Origin: Bailinhaonella thermotolerans
Lineage (GTDB): Bacteria; Actinomycetota; Actinomycetes; Streptosporangiales; Streptosporangiaceae
Assembly (NCBI RefSeq): GCF_003594875.1
Contig: NZ_QZEY01000003.1
Coordinates: forward strand, 124,001 to 188,000
Reading direction: 5' to 3'
DNA: 64,000 bases
A program made the position numbers and the translations under genes. This document shows positions 33,171 to 42,358 of this stretch, one piece after another. The notes beneath the pieces are model-generated. The model did not search any database, had not been told where the DNA came from, and was given only the letters and a program-made list of their open reading frames with translations. Numbering within the stretch: the stretch's first letter is position 1; each line of letters begins with the position of its first letter.

Positions 33171-34618
33171 GCGGAGACTCCTTCTTCGATGGGGCGTCCG
33201 GCTTCTTCCGCGGGGCGCTCTGCCGGGGCCCGCTTGAGGGTGAGGGCGATGAGGCCCCCGGCGGCGGCGGTGATCGCCGCGGCGAAGCCCGCGGTCTGGA
33301 GGCCGTCGAGGATCCGGGCGGAGCCGGCGGCGTCCCCGCCGAGGCCGGCCGTGGCGACGGCGACGAAGACGGCCAGGCCGATCGCGCCGCCGACCTCCTT
33401 GGCGGTGCTGGCGATGCCCGACGCGACGCCCTGGTCCTCCGGCGCGAGCCCGTCGCCCACCGCGGCGAAGACGGCGACGAAGGCGACGCCGCCGCACACG
33501 CCCCACAGGAGGCTGCCGGGCATCAGCGTCCAGAAGCCCCCGTCCGCGCGCATGCCGTACGTCAGGACGGCCAGGCCCGCGCCGGTCCCGAGCATCCCGG
33601 CGGCGAGCGTGAGCCGAACGCCCCAGCGGCCGAGCAGCGGCGGGGCGAGCTTCACGGCGGCGGCCATGGAGAACAACGTCAGCGGCAGGAACGTCAGGCC
33701 CGCCCCGAGCGCGCCGTATCCCAGGACCGGCTGGAGGTACGAGGTCAGGACGTAGTACCCGGCGCCCATCGTGCCGAGGAACACCGCGATCACGGCCATC
33801 GTGGTCAGCAGGCCCCGGTCGCGCAGGAGCCGCGGCGGGATCAGAGGGTCGCGGCTGCGCGACTCGACGGCGAGCAGCAGGGCCAGCAGGACGACGCCGA
33901 GCGCCAGCGAACCCGCGCCCCGCGGCGACATCCAGCCCGCCTCCGGGCCGCTGGCCAGGCCGAACACCAGCGCGGTCGAACCGGCCGTGGCCAGCAGCGC
34001 GCCGGGCACGTCGAAGCGGCGCGCTCCGGCCGCGCGCTCGGGGTCCGCGGGCAGCAGCCGGGGCGCGGCGAGGGCGGCCAGCGCGGCCAGCGGGACGTTC
34101 ACGAAGAACACCCACTCCCAGCCCAGGTAGCTCGTGAGAACGCCGCCCAGCAGCGATCCCGCGGCCAGGCCCGCGCTCCCGGCCATGCCCCACACGCCCA
34201 GTGCCCGGTTGCGCGCGGGCCCCTCGGGGAACCCGCCGTAGATCAGGGCGAGCGTCGCGGGGGTGAGGAGCGCGCCGCCGACGCCCTGGACCGCCCGGGC
34301 GGCGATCAGCGGCCCCGCGTCCGTGGCGAAGCCGCCCGCGAGCGAGCTGACGCCGTACAGCGTGAGGCCGAGCATGAACATCCGCCGGGGGCCGAGCCGG
34401 TCCACGGCGCGCCCGCCGAGCAGCAGCAGCCCGCCCAGGCCGATGCCGTACGCGCTGACCACCCACTGGACGGACTGGGCGCCGAAGCCGAGCGACGCCC
34501 CGATGTCGGGCAGCGCGACGTACACGATGTTGTAGTCGAGAGCCACGATGAGCTGCGTGAACGCCAGCAGCGCCAGCCTGGGGCCGAGCCGGGGCCGGTG
34601 CGGCGGGGCGGCGTTCAC
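33167..34618 (-). CDS. DHA2 MFS multidrug efflux pump
   Basis: A 483-aa 14-helix exporter (LIVALDYNIVYVALPDIGAS in helix 1; GGRAVDRLGPRR as motif A). The GTG at 34618 has AGGAG 8-10 bp upstream; upstream frame starts lie in the promoter. It diverges from a TetR gene over 87 bp and overlaps a 20-aa ORF by 4 bp. The last ~20 residues are charged (RPAEEAGRPIEEGVSA). Confidence 0.88.
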   Translation of the reverse strand: MNAAPPHRPRLGPRLALLAFTQLIVALDYNIVYVALPDIGASLGFGAQSVQWVVSAYGIGLGGLLLLGGRAVDRLGPRRMFMLGLTLYGVSSLAGGFATDAGPLIAARAVQGVGGALLTPATLALIYGGFPEGPARNRALGVWGMAGSAGLAAGSLLGGVLTSYLGWEWVFFVNVPLAALAALAAPRLLPADPERAAGARRFDVPGALLATAGSTALVFGLASGPEAGWMSPRGAGSLALGVVLLALLLAVESRSRDPLIPPRLLRDRGLLTTMAVIAVFLGTMGAGYYVLTSYLQPVLGYGALGAGLTFLPLTLFSMAAAVKLAPPLLGRWGVRLTLAAGMLGTGAGLAVLTYGMRADGGFWTLMPGSLLWGVCGGVAFVAVFAAVGDGLAPEDQGVASGIASTAKEVGGAIGLAVFVAVATAGLGGDAAGSARILDGLQTAGFAAAITAAAGGLIALTLKRAPAERPAEEAGRPIEEGVSA

Positions 34619-34705
34619 GCGGCCTCTCCTGCACGGCAGATGATTTCTGCACACCGTTCAAAGTTCATACGGCGCATAGTAGGGCAACGCTGTAGACTGT
34701 CAAGC

Positions 34706-35437
34706 GTGAGCGAGCAGACGATGAGCAGACGCGACCGCATCCGGGCGGAGACGACGGCGGAGATCAAGGTGATCGCGCTCCGGCTCATGGCCGCCGGCGG
34801 GCCCGGCGCGATATCGCTGCGCGCCATCGCCCGCGAGATGGGCATGACCGCGGGCGCGATCTACAGCTACTACCCCACGCGGGACGACCTGGTCACGAGG
34901 CTGATCGGGGATCTCTACACCGAGCTCGTGGACACCGCCGAGGCCGCGCGCGACGCCGTGCCGGCGGACGACCCCGGCGGGCGGATCCTCGCGTGGGCCG
35001 AGGCGGTGCGCGGGTGGGCGCTGGCCAACCCCGAGGGGTTCCGGCTGATCTACGGCGACGCGGTGCCCGGTTACCAGCCGCCGGAGGACGGGCCCGCGCG
35101 GGAGGCCGAGCACCGGGCGTGCACCGGGCTCACCGGGCTGGTGGCGGCCGCGTGGCCGGGCGCGGAGCGGGCGGCGGGCTCCCGCGACTACGGCTGGTCC
35201 GACTTCGGCGAGGTGCTGGCCGAGGCCGCGCGGGAGGCGTTCCCCGGGCTGCCGCCGGCCGCGGTCGCGCTGACGCTCAGGGTCTGGGGGCGCATGCACG
35301 GGCTGGTCGCGCTGGAGATCTACGGCCATCTGCGCGCGCTCGTGCGCGACCCCGGGGCCGTCTACCGCGACGAGATCACCGATCTGATCGTTTCGCTGGG
35401 GCTGACCCCTCCCGCCGGGGATGATCGGCGCGAATAA
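34706..35437 (+). CDS. TetR-family repressor, probably leaderless
   Basis: A 243-aa TetR protein: DRIRAETTAEIKVIALRLMA and ISLRAIAREMGMTAGAIYSY form the HTH. TetR_C-type residues follow (GWALANPEGFRLIYGDAVPG). TAGACT at 34693-34698 makes a -10 that would put the start of transcription at or next to the GTG at 34706, so translation is likely leaderless; an ATG at 34721 is the alternative. The stop lies 10 bp before the aldo/keto reductase, forming an operon. GTTC repeats (about 34655-34665) between this and the divergent MFS gene may be its operator. Confidence 0.85.
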   Translation: MSEQTMSRRDRIRAETTAEIKVIALRLMAAGGPGAISLRAIAREMGMTAGAIYSYYPTRDDLVTRLIGDLYTELVDTAEAARDAVPADDPGGRILAWAEAVRGWALANPEGFRLIYGDAVPGYQPPEDGPAREAEHRACTGLTGLVAAAWPGAERAAGSRDYGWSDFGEVLAEAAREAFPGLPPAAVALTLRVWGRMHGLVALEIYGHLRALVRDPGAVYRDEITDLIVSLGLTPPAGDDRRE

Positions 35438-35447
35438 GGTGGCGCTC

Positions 35448-36419
35448 ATGGACTACGCGCACCTCGGACGGAGCGGCCTGTCCGTCAGCCGTCTCTGCCT
35501 CGGCACCATGAACTTCGGCCCGGAGACGACCGAGGCCGACTCCCACGCGATCATGGATCGCGCCCACGAGCATGGAATTCAGTTCTTCGACACGGCCAAC
35601 GTGTACGGCTGGCGCAAGGGCGAGGGCGTCACCGAGCAGATCATCGGGCGCTGGTTCGCGAAGGGCGGCGGGCGGCGCGAGAAGACCGTGATCGCCACCA
35701 AGCTCTACGGCTCGATGAGCGACTGGCCGAACGACACGTTCCTGTCGGCGCTGAACATCCGGCGCGCGTGCGACGCCTCGCTGAAGCGGCTCCAGACCGA
35801 CTACATCGACCTGTACCAGTTCCACCACATCGACCGGAAGACGCCGTTCGACGAGATCTGGGAGGCCGTCGAGGTCCTGCGGCAGCAGGGGAAGATCATC
35901 TACGCGGGGTCGTCCAACTTCGCCGGGTGGCACATCGCCAAGGCGCAGGAGACCGCCCGCCGCCGCGGCTTCTTCGGCCTGGTCTCCGAGCAGTCGCTGT
36001 ACTCCCTGCTGGAGCGCACCGTCGAGCTCGAAGTGATCCCCGCCTGCGAGGACTACGGCCTCGGCCTCCTCCCGTGGAGCCCGCTCGGCGGCGGCCTCCT
36101 CGGCGGCATCCTGCGCAAGATCGAGAAGGGCCGCTCCGCGTCCGAGGGCGCCGCGGCCGCGCTGGAGAAGCACCGCGACAAGATCGAGGCATATGAGGCC
36201 CTGTGCGACGACCTGGGCGAGGACCCCGCGAACGTGGGCCTGGCCTGGCTCCTCCACCAGCCCGCGGTGACCGCCCCCATCATCGGCCCGCGCACCCTGG
36301 CCCAGCTCGACGGCGCTCTGCGCGCCCTGGAGATCCACCTGGACGAGAAGACCCTCGCCCGCCTGGACGCCCTCTTCCCCGGGCCCGGCGGCCCCGCCCC
36401 CGAGGCCTACGCCTGGTAG
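35448..36419 (+). CDS. aldo/keto reductase
   Basis: A 323-aa AKR of the YajO/voltage-gated-channel-beta-like group. The tetrad is visible: D48 and Y53 (FFDTANVYG), K85 (IATKLYG) and H126 or H127 (LYQFHHID). NADPH-binding residues near WSPLGGG and IIGPRTLAQLDG fit the family. AAGGTGG precedes the ATG. It is co-directional with the TetR gene 10 bp upstream and so is probably derepressed with the divergent pump. Confidence 0.9.
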   Translation: MDYAHLGRSGLSVSRLCLGTMNFGPETTEADSHAIMDRAHEHGIQFFDTANVYGWRKGEGVTEQIIGRWFAKGGGRREKTVIATKLYGSMSDWPNDTFLSALNIRRACDASLKRLQTDYIDLYQFHHIDRKTPFDEIWEAVEVLRQQGKIIYAGSSNFAGWHIAKAQETARRRGFFGLVSEQSLYSLLERTVELEVIPACEDYGLGLLPWSPLGGGLLGGILRKIEKGRSASEGAAAALEKHRDKIEAYEALCDDLGEDPANVGLAWLLHQPAVTAPIIGPRTLAQLDGALRALEIHLDEKTLARLDALFPGPGGPAPEAYAW

Positions 36420-36585
36420 TGGCCCCCGCGGCCCCGGCCCGGAACCCGCGCCGGTCACGCCCCCGGCGTACGGCGCGGGCGCGCGGCTCCCCCGGCGTAC
36501 GGCGTGGACGCGGGCTGCTCCCCCGGAGCGCGCGAGGCGCGCGGCGGCACCGGGGCCGGCCGGGTCGGCAGGGGTGGACCGGAAC

Positions 36586-36669
36586 TCAGGTCAGGAGCGC
36601 CCCGATGATCACGATGAGCACGAGGAGGGCGAGCACCGTGGGTAGCAGCCAGCGTCGGGGTCGGTCCAC
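36586..36669 (-). CDS. possible 27-aa single-pass membrane peptide
   Basis: A short frame with a basic start (VDRPRRW) then one hydrophobic helix (LLPTVLALLVLIVIIGALL). Codons are mostly GC-ending. The GTG start has no clear Shine-Dalgarno, though leaderless genes are common here. It lies in the 280-bp gap between the aldo/keto reductase and ThpR; the rest of that gap (36420-36585) holds GC-rich repeats with CGTACGGC words. Confidence 0.35.
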   Translation of the reverse strand: MDRPRRWLLPTVLALLVLIVIIGALLT

Positions 36670-36699
36670 CGTTGCAGGTTAGCCGATGTGCGAGGGGTG

Positions 36700-37254
36700 C
36701 TATGCGCGGAGCGGCCAGGAGGCTACCGGTTCGTACCTGATGGCGGGCTCCTGATGGCTGCGCATGAGATGTACGGCGTCGGCGGTCCAGGGGCGGCCGG
36801 CGAAGGCGGACAGGCCGTCTATGAGGGGGCGCACGTCGGCGGGCCGGCGGCGGCAGCGGGCCAGGGTCAGATGGGGGTGCTGGGGCCGGTGGTCGGCCGG
36901 GACCCCGGCCCCCCGGGCGCCGGCGGCGATCGCGGCGGCGAGGCGGGCGAAGGCGCGGCGCTCGCCGTACACCCCGGCCCAGACGACGCGGGCGTGGGCC
37001 CCGTTGCCGGGGAACGCGCCGGCGGCGGCGAAGGACAGGGTGAGCCGGGCGTGCCGGGCGGCGGCGCGTTCCAGGCGGGTGGTGAGGTCGGGCAGGAGGT
37101 CCTCGGAGACCTCGCCGAGGAAGGCGAGGGTCACGTGCCAGAGCTCCGGGGCGACCCAGCGCAGGCTGGACCACGGTTCCCGGAGGGGGGCGACGGCCTC
37201 CTCGACCTCCTTGAGCGCGTCGGCGGGCGGCAGCAGGGCGACGAACAACCGCAT
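36700..37254 (-). CDS. thpR: RNA 2',3'-cyclic phosphodiesterase
   Basis: A 184-aa LigT/ThpR enzyme of the 2H phosphoesterase superfamily, which opens 2',3'-cyclic phosphate RNA ends. Both HxTx motifs are present, HVTL (40-43) and HLTL (127-130), with the family start MRLFVALLPP. The start at 37254 restores that family N-terminus; the upstream open frame is spurious. Confidence 0.92.
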   Translation of the reverse strand: MRLFVALLPPADALKEVEEAVAPLREPWSSLRWVAPELWHVTLAFLGEVSEDLLPDLTTRLERAAARHARLTLSFAAAGAFPGNGAHARVVWAGVYGERRAFARLAAAIAAGARGAGVPADHRPQHPHLTLARCRRRPADVRPLIDGLSAFAGRPWTADAVHLMRSHQEPAIRYEPVASWPLRA

Positions 37255-37447
37255 CGAGGGCGCCGTACCTTTCAGCGCTCCCCGGCGGGCGGGGACGCGC
37301 GGCCACGTGTTTTCCTCAAAGCGTGACACCCGCCGATGCCGCTGTCACGGTAACGCGGGATGCCGTAACCGGCACGCCACCGACGTCCATCCCCGCCGTG
37401 AACGCGCGCCCCGGGACCCGCGTGCCCGGGAACCGCGTCCGCCGCCG

Positions 37448-38674
37448 TCAGGCCGCGAGCGCCTGCCGCCGGTAGCTGAGGCGGTTCTCGACCATCCTGA
37501 CCAGGGCCACGGCGAGCCCGACGCCGACCAGGGAGAGCGCGCCCCCGAGCACGACGCCCGCGCGAGCCCCCATCTCCTCGGAGATCCAGCCCACTATCGG
37601 CGCCCCGATCGGGGTGCCTCCGGTGAAGACCAGCAGGTAGAGCCCGGTGACGCGCCCCCGCATCTCCGGGTCGGAGCCGAGCTGCACCGTCGCGTTGGCG
37701 GCCGTGTTCAGCGTCAGCAGCGCCATCCCCGTGGGCACCAGCAGCACCAGGAACGACCAGTAGCCCGGCGCGAGCCCGCTGGCGATCTCCAGCACGCCGA
37801 ACGCGATCGCGGACCCGATCAGCAGGCGGCGATTGGGCCGTATCCGCTTGGCCGCGAGAAGCGCCCCCGCAAGCGCGCCCACGGCGAACACGCTGGAGGC
37901 CACGCCGAAGGTGTCCGCTCCCGCATGGAACACCTCCTTGGCCATCAGCGCGGTCGTGATGGAGAAGTTCATGCCGAAGGTCGCCACGAACGCCGCCATC
38001 ATTATCGGCAGCAGCAGGTCCGGCCGCCGCGAGGCGTAACGCAGGCCCTCCCGGAGCTGGCCCTTGGCGCGCGGCGCGGGCTCGGACGGGCGCAGCTCGG
38101 ACGTGCGCATCAGCGCCAGCCCCGCGATCACCGCCACGAACGACGCGGCGTTGACCAGGAAGGCCGGGCCGGTGCCGCCGAGCCGGGCGATCAGCAGTCC
38201 GGCGACCGCCGGGCCGACCACGCGGGCCAGGTTGAAGATGGCGCTGTTCAGCGCGATCGCGTTGGACAGGTCGCGCGGGCCCACCATCTCGGCCACGAAC
38301 GCGTGCCGGACCGGGGTGTCCACGACGGAGACCGTGCCGAGCGCGAACGCCATCAGGTACACCATCCACACCTGCGCGGTCCCGGAGATCGCGAGCAGGC
38401 CGAGGACGAGCGCGAGCACGCCCATCGCCGACTGCGTGATCATCAGCAGGCGGCGCTTGGGGTAGCGATCGGCGATCACACCGCCCCACAGGCCCAGCAC
38501 CATCGTGGGCAGGAACTGCAGGGCCGTGGTCAGCCCGAGCGCGGCGCCGTTGTCGTGGCTGAGGTGCAGCACGAGCCAGTCCTGCGCGACACGCTGCATC
38601 CAGGTGCCGGCGTTGGACACGACCTGGCCGGACGCGAACAGCCGGTAGTTCCGGTTGCGCAGCGACCGGAACAT
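37448..38674 (-). CDS. DHA3-type MFS transporter
   Basis: A 408-aa exporter with the EntS/DHA3 start MFRSLRNRNYRLFASGQVVS and NAGTWMQRVAQDWLVL. Twelve helices follow. It lies just downstream of a MarR gene in the same direction. The open frame continues upstream through the MarR gene without another ATG, GTG or TTG after the MarR stop, so I use the ATG at 38674, though the ~25 residues before it (TETETETAAPARTSAAKQKNG) look protein-like; the start is uncertain. Confidence 0.8.
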   Translation of the reverse strand: MFRSLRNRNYRLFASGQVVSNAGTWMQRVAQDWLVLHLSHDNGAALGLTTALQFLPTMVLGLWGGVIADRYPKRRLLMITQSAMGVLALVLGLLAISGTAQVWMVYLMAFALGTVSVVDTPVRHAFVAEMVGPRDLSNAIALNSAIFNLARVVGPAVAGLLIARLGGTGPAFLVNAASFVAVIAGLALMRTSELRPSEPAPRAKGQLREGLRYASRRPDLLLPIMMAAFVATFGMNFSITTALMAKEVFHAGADTFGVASSVFAVGALAGALLAAKRIRPNRRLLIGSAIAFGVLEIASGLAPGYWSFLVLLVPTGMALLTLNTAANATVQLGSDPEMRGRVTGLYLLVFTGGTPIGAPIVGWISEEMGARAGVVLGGALSLVGVGLAVALVRMVENRLSYRRQALAA

Positions 38675-38742
38675 CCCGTTCTTCTGCTTGGCGGCGGACG
38701 TCCGCGCCGGGGCCGCCGTCTCGGTCTCAGTCTCGGTACGGC

Positions 38743-39204
38743 TTACGCCTTGCTGAGCTTCTCCAAGATCGGCGCGGCCTGGCGAAGGGTCGCCCGCTCC
38801 TCCGGCGTCAGCTCCTTCAACCGCTGCGTCAGCCACGCCTCCTTGCGGCGGCGTTCCTCCTTCAGCAGCGCCTTGCCCTCCGGCGTCGCCGACAACAGCA
38901 CCTGCCTGCGGTCGGAGCCGTGTGGAGTGCGCAGGATCAGGCCCCGTTCCTCCAGAGCGGTGATCACGCGTGTCATCGAGGGCGGTTGCACCTTCTCGTG
39001 CTCGGCCAGCTCTCGGGGACTCATCCCGTCGTTCCGGTCGATTGTGGCGAGGGTGGCGAGTTGGGTGGACGACAAGGAGTGGCCCGCTGTCTGCTTTCGC
39101 AGCCTGCGGTTGAGCCGGGTGAGCGAGATGCGCAGCGCGGCTGCCAGCCCGGTGTCGCTTCGGATGGTCGCGTCGCGGGTCGGGGTTGGCGGGTTCGTTA
39201 GCAT
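38743..39204 (-). CDS. MarR-family regulator
   Basis: A 153-aa MarR protein: MSPRELAEHEKVQPPSMTRV is the HTH and LRTPHGSDRRQVLLSATPEG the wing. It is the first gene of a MarR-MFS operon. A TTAGCA inverted repeat covers its start and a TATAGT -10 (39222-39227), so it should repress itself and the pump. Confidence 0.9.
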   Translation of the reverse strand: MLTNPPTPTRDATIRSDTGLAAALRISLTRLNRRLRKQTAGHSLSSTQLATLATIDRNDGMSPRELAEHEKVQPPSMTRVITALEERGLILRTPHGSDRRQVLLSATPEGKALLKEERRRKEAWLTQRLKELTPEERATLRQAAPILEKLSKA

Positions 39205-39224
39205 GAGTCATTACCCTTGCTAAC
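39197..39224. promoter_or_regulatory. MarR operator over start codon
   Basis: GTTAGCA (39197-39203) and TGCTAAC (39218-39224) are perfect inverted arms 14 bp apart. The right arm overlaps a -10 (TATAGT on the minus strand) and the left arm overlaps the MarR ATG (39202-39204). Confidence 0.7.
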
Positions 39225-39352
39225 TATATGCCCGGCCCTGTTATTCCTCACCAGCCACACTTTCCTGACCTTTCTCGCCCTGCCCACGCAGAGTCGCGGA
39301 GCCTTCACGCTAACGGTCCGCCCGGAGTGCCCGGGTGACCAGGGGGAACGCC

Positions 39353-40534
39353 TCACCGGAGGTGCCGCGAGACGATGTGGTCGGCGATCGCCAGGCTGGA
39401 CGTCGCGGCCGGTGAGGGCGCGTTCCTGACCAGCACGATCGGCCCCTCCGCGTCGATCGCGAAGTCGTCCAGCAGCCCGCCCCTCCGGTCCACCGCCTGG
39501 GCGCGCACGCCGCCCCGGGTCCGCACCAGGTCGCCCGGCCGCAGCTCCGGGACGTACCTGCGGGCCAGCGCCGCGAACGCGCGCCGCGACAGCGAGCCGT
39601 ACACCTCCCGCACGCCCGTGCGCCAGTGGCGGGCCGCGAGCCGGAGCGTCCCCGGCCAGGCGAGGATCTCCGCCGCCTCGCGCGGGTTCACGTCGCGCCG
39701 GCCGTACGCCTCGCGGGCGAGCCCGAGCACGGCGTTGGGGCCGACGAGCACCTCGCCGTCCACGCGGCGGGTGAGGTGCACGCCGAGGAAGGGGTACCGG
39801 GGATCGGGCACCGGGTAGATCAGGCCGCGCACGAGGTCCCGGGTCTTGGGGGTGAGCCGGTAGTACTCCCCGCGGAAGGGGACGATCCGGACGTCTCCCG
39901 GACGGCCGGCCAGCCGCGCCACCACGTCGGTCCCGAGCCCGGCGCACACCACGAGCCGGTCGAAGGCGAACCGCTCCCGCCCGGCGATCACCTCGACTCG
40001 GCCGAGGCGTTCGCGCAGAGCCCGCACCGGATGCGACAGCCGTACCCCGCCGCCCGCCGCGGTCACCTCGTCCGCCAGGCGCCGCGCCACCGCCGGGAAG
40101 TCCGCGATGGCGGTGTGCGGGGAGTGCACGGCGGCGACGCCGGCCGCGTGCGGCTCGATCTCGCGCAGGCCGCGCGCGTCGAGCTCGGCGATCCCGGGCA
40201 CCCCGTTCGCCCGCGCCCGCTCCGCGATCGCCCGCAGCCTCGGCAGCTCCTCGGCCGTGGACGCGACGACCAGCTTGCCCACCTCGTCGTACGCGATCCC
40301 GTGCTCGCGGCAGTAGTCCCGCAGCCGCCCGGCCCCGTCCCGGCACAGCCGCGCCTTCAGCGACCCCGGCGCGTAGTAGATCCCGGCGTGCACGACCCCG
40401 CTGTTGTGCCCGGTCTGATGCGCCGCGACCCGGGGCTCCTTCTCCAGCACGGTCACCTCGTCCCCGCGCCGGACGAGCTCCCGGGCCACCGCCAGCCCGA
40501 CGATCCCGCCCCCCACGACCCCGACCCGCCCCAT
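39353..40534 (-). CDS. lhgO: L-2-hydroxyglutarate oxidase
   Basis: A 393-aa FAD-dependent oxidase of the LhgO (YgaF) family, oxidising L-2-hydroxyglutarate to 2-oxoglutarate. VGGGIVG (7-13) is the FAD fold, HNSGVVHAGIYYAPGSLKA the family signature, FRGEYYRLTPK and GVHLTRRVDGEVLVGPNAV the substrate domain. A GGGAGG site precedes the ATG. It stands alone and diverges from the SDR gene. Confidence 0.93.
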   Translation of the reverse strand: MGRVGVVGGGIVGLAVARELVRRGDEVTVLEKEPRVAAHQTGHNSGVVHAGIYYAPGSLKARLCRDGAGRLRDYCREHGIAYDEVGKLVVASTAEELPRLRAIAERARANGVPGIAELDARGLREIEPHAAGVAAVHSPHTAIADFPAVARRLADEVTAAGGGVRLSHPVRALRERLGRVEVIAGRERFAFDRLVVCAGLGTDVVARLAGRPGDVRIVPFRGEYYRLTPKTRDLVRGLIYPVPDPRYPFLGVHLTRRVDGEVLVGPNAVLGLAREAYGRRDVNPREAAEILAWPGTLRLAARHWRTGVREVYGSLSRRAFAALARRYVPELRPGDLVRTRGGVRAQAVDRRGGLLDDFAIDAEGPIVLVRNAPSPAATSSLAIADHIVSRHLR

Positions 40535-40818
40535 CAGCCCCTCCCCGCCCGGGCCGGGCGGCGTTCCGCGGCGTACGCCGGGGGGCGAGGGGACCGCGGA
40601 GCCTGGGGGCGAGGGGGCCGCGGAGCCACGGAAGCCCGTGGTGGCCGCCCCGGGATCGAGAGGCGGGATGAGCCTGGCGCGACTGGTGGCGTCATGTCAT
40701 GAATTCTCCGGCACGCGGAGCCCGAATCCCCCCATCCCGCCGATCACGAGTCTCCACACGCCCTGTCAGCGACGGGCGGGCTGTACTGGGGGTCACACCA
40801 ATCACTAGCTTGCTGGCT
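40535..40818. promoter_or_regulatory. divergent gap, lhgO and SDR gene
   Basis: This 284-bp gap contains a twofold ~24-bp repeat (GGGGGCGAGGGGACCGCGGA-like, about 40579-40627) and, next to the SDR gene, TAGCTT (40805-40810) as a likely -10. No gene is visible. Confidence 0.45.
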
Positions 40819-41832
40819 GTGCGAGTACTGGTGACCGGCGGGTCCGGGTTCGTGGGGTCTCATGCCGTCGCGGCGATGCTCGGGGCCGGTCACGAGCCGC
40901 GGCTGCTCGTGCGGGACAAGGCCAAGGCGGAGCGGGTGCTCGCCGGGCTCGGGGTGTCCGGGACGCCGGACCTGGTGCCCGGCGACGTGCGGGACGCGGC
41001 GGGGGTGAAGGCGGCGCTGGAGGGGTGCGACGCGGTGCTGCACGCCGCCGCGGACATGGGCGTGACGGGACGGGCCGCCGATCTGGCGGGCTCGAACGTC
41101 GCGGGCACCGAGAACGTGCTCGGGCAGGCCGCCGGGCTCGGCCTCGACCCGGTGATCCACGTGTCCACGGTCGCCGTGTTCGTCCCGCCGGCGGGCGACA
41201 CGATCACCGTGGACAGCCCTCCGGCCTCGCCCCGGAACGAGTACGGCCGGTCCAAGCTCGCCGCGGAGCGGTACGCCCGCCGGCTCCAGGACGAGGGCGC
41301 GCCCGTCACGATCGTCTACCCGGGCGGTGTGGTCGGCCCCGCGCAGCCCACCCTCGACGCGCTCATGGAGGGGCTGCGCGCCGGCCTCACCCAGGGCTGG
41401 CCGATCACGCGGGGCGGCGTCGGCGTGGTGGACGTGCGCGACCTGGCCCAGGTCCTGGCGCGCTGCCTGACCTCCGGCGAGGGCCCCCGCAGGCTGCTCC
41501 TCGGCGGCCACTTCCTCCGCTGGGCCGAACTCGCAGACCTGTGCGACCGCATCTCCGGCGCGCGATGCCGCCGCTTCCCGGTGCCCGCCCGCCTCCTCCA
41601 GGCCGGCGGCTCCGCCCTCGACGCCCTCAAGCGGATCCGCCCGTTCTCCTACCCGCTCACCCGCGACGCCGCCGACATGATGATCTCCATGGTCCCCACG
41701 GACGACCGCCCGACCCTCGACGCCCTCGGCGTCACCCTCCGCCCGGCCGGGGAATCCCTCGCCGACGCCGTCCGCTGGCTGGTCGCCGCCGGTCACCTCC
41801 CGCCCCGCCACGCCCCCGGCCTCGCCTCCTGA
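40819..41832 (+). CDS. extended-SDR epimerase/dehydratase
   Basis: A 337-aa NAD(P)-dependent sugar-epimerase-like SDR. TGGSGFVG (6-13) is the nucleotide site and Y142/K146 (EYGRSKL) the catalytic pair, with STVAVF ahead. The GTG at 40819 fits a leaderless transcript from the -10 at 40805; upstream codons lack the usual bias. The substrate could be a sugar nucleotide or a steroid/flavonoid-like ketone; not determinable here. Confidence 0.85.
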   Translation: MRVLVTGGSGFVGSHAVAAMLGAGHEPRLLVRDKAKAERVLAGLGVSGTPDLVPGDVRDAAGVKAALEGCDAVLHAAADMGVTGRAADLAGSNVAGTENVLGQAAGLGLDPVIHVSTVAVFVPPAGDTITVDSPPASPRNEYGRSKLAAERYARRLQDEGAPVTIVYPGGVVGPAQPTLDALMEGLRAGLTQGWPITRGGVGVVDVRDLAQVLARCLTSGEGPRRLLLGGHFLRWAELADLCDRISGARCRRFPVPARLLQAGGSALDALKRIRPFSYPLTRDAADMMISMVPTDDRPTLDALGVTLRPAGESLADAVRWLVAAGHLPPRHAPGLAS

Positions 41833-41932
41833 GACGCCGCCTCCTGATCCGCCGCCCCGCCTCCGGGCGCGTGGCCGTCCGCCGCGCGTGCGCCGTACGG
41901 CCGCCGCGCCGGGCGGTGCCAGGAGGCGGGGT

Positions 41933-41988
41933 GGTCAGAGGCGGGCGGTCAGAGGCGGGTGGTCAGAGGCGGGCGGTCAGAGGCGGGG
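41933..41988 (-). repeat. 14-bp tandem repeat spanning a stop codon
   Basis: Four units of GGTCAGAGGCGGGC (41933, 41947, 41961, 41975) with single-base changes. The TCA of the last unit is the stop codon of the leftward 41977 gene, so in sense orientation the gene end CGCCTCTGA is reiterated three more times. The 14-bp period places TGA in all three frames. Confidence 0.95.
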
Positions 41989-42345
41989 GGTGAAGGACTC
42001 GCCGAGGAGGGCCTGTTCGACCAGGGTGATGGACTTCTCCAACTGGACCAGGCGCGGGCCCTCGCGGCGGTAGGCGTCGAGGACGGCCTCCACGGCGTGC
42101 GGGGGGAGCCGGTCCTTGAGGTCCACGTTGGCCGTGCGGTATCCCTGCCGCGCGGCCTCGATCTCCGCGTGGACGTGCAGCCGGGCCATGCGCGCCAGGG
42201 CGAGGGGATACCGCCGCAGCACGCCGTACATCCGGTATTCGGGCGGGACGGCGTCCAGCAGCCATCCCACCGCGGAGTCCTCCCAGTCAGGGCTGCCGGG
42301 CGGGCGCACCCGAGCCGGCCAGCCCACCGGCACGTACGCGCTCAC
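41977..42345 (-). CDS. unknown 122-aa protein, possibly SOS-controlled
   Basis: No family is recognised. It is soluble, with WPARVRPPGSPDWEDSAVGW near the start and a helical C-terminal half (HAEIEAARQGYRTANVDLK). TATACT (minus strand of 42353-42358) is a good -10 that places transcription at the GTG start, so the mRNA is probably leaderless. A GAAC-N4-GTTC element lies just upstream of the -10. Damage-induced expression is therefore possible; the protein itself gives no hint. Confidence 0.7.
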   Translation of the reverse strand: MSAYVPVGWPARVRPPGSPDWEDSAVGWLLDAVPPEYRMYGVLRRYPLALARMARLHVHAEIEAARQGYRTANVDLKDRLPPHAVEAVLDAYRREGPRLVQLEKSITLVEQALLGESFTPRL

Positions 42346-42358
42346 ACCAGACAGTATA

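Noticed and set aside
23541-39204. Prophage or integrative element
   Set aside because: No integrase, transposase, att-like tRNA repeats or phage structural genes are visible; the accessory genes look like chromosomal efflux modules.
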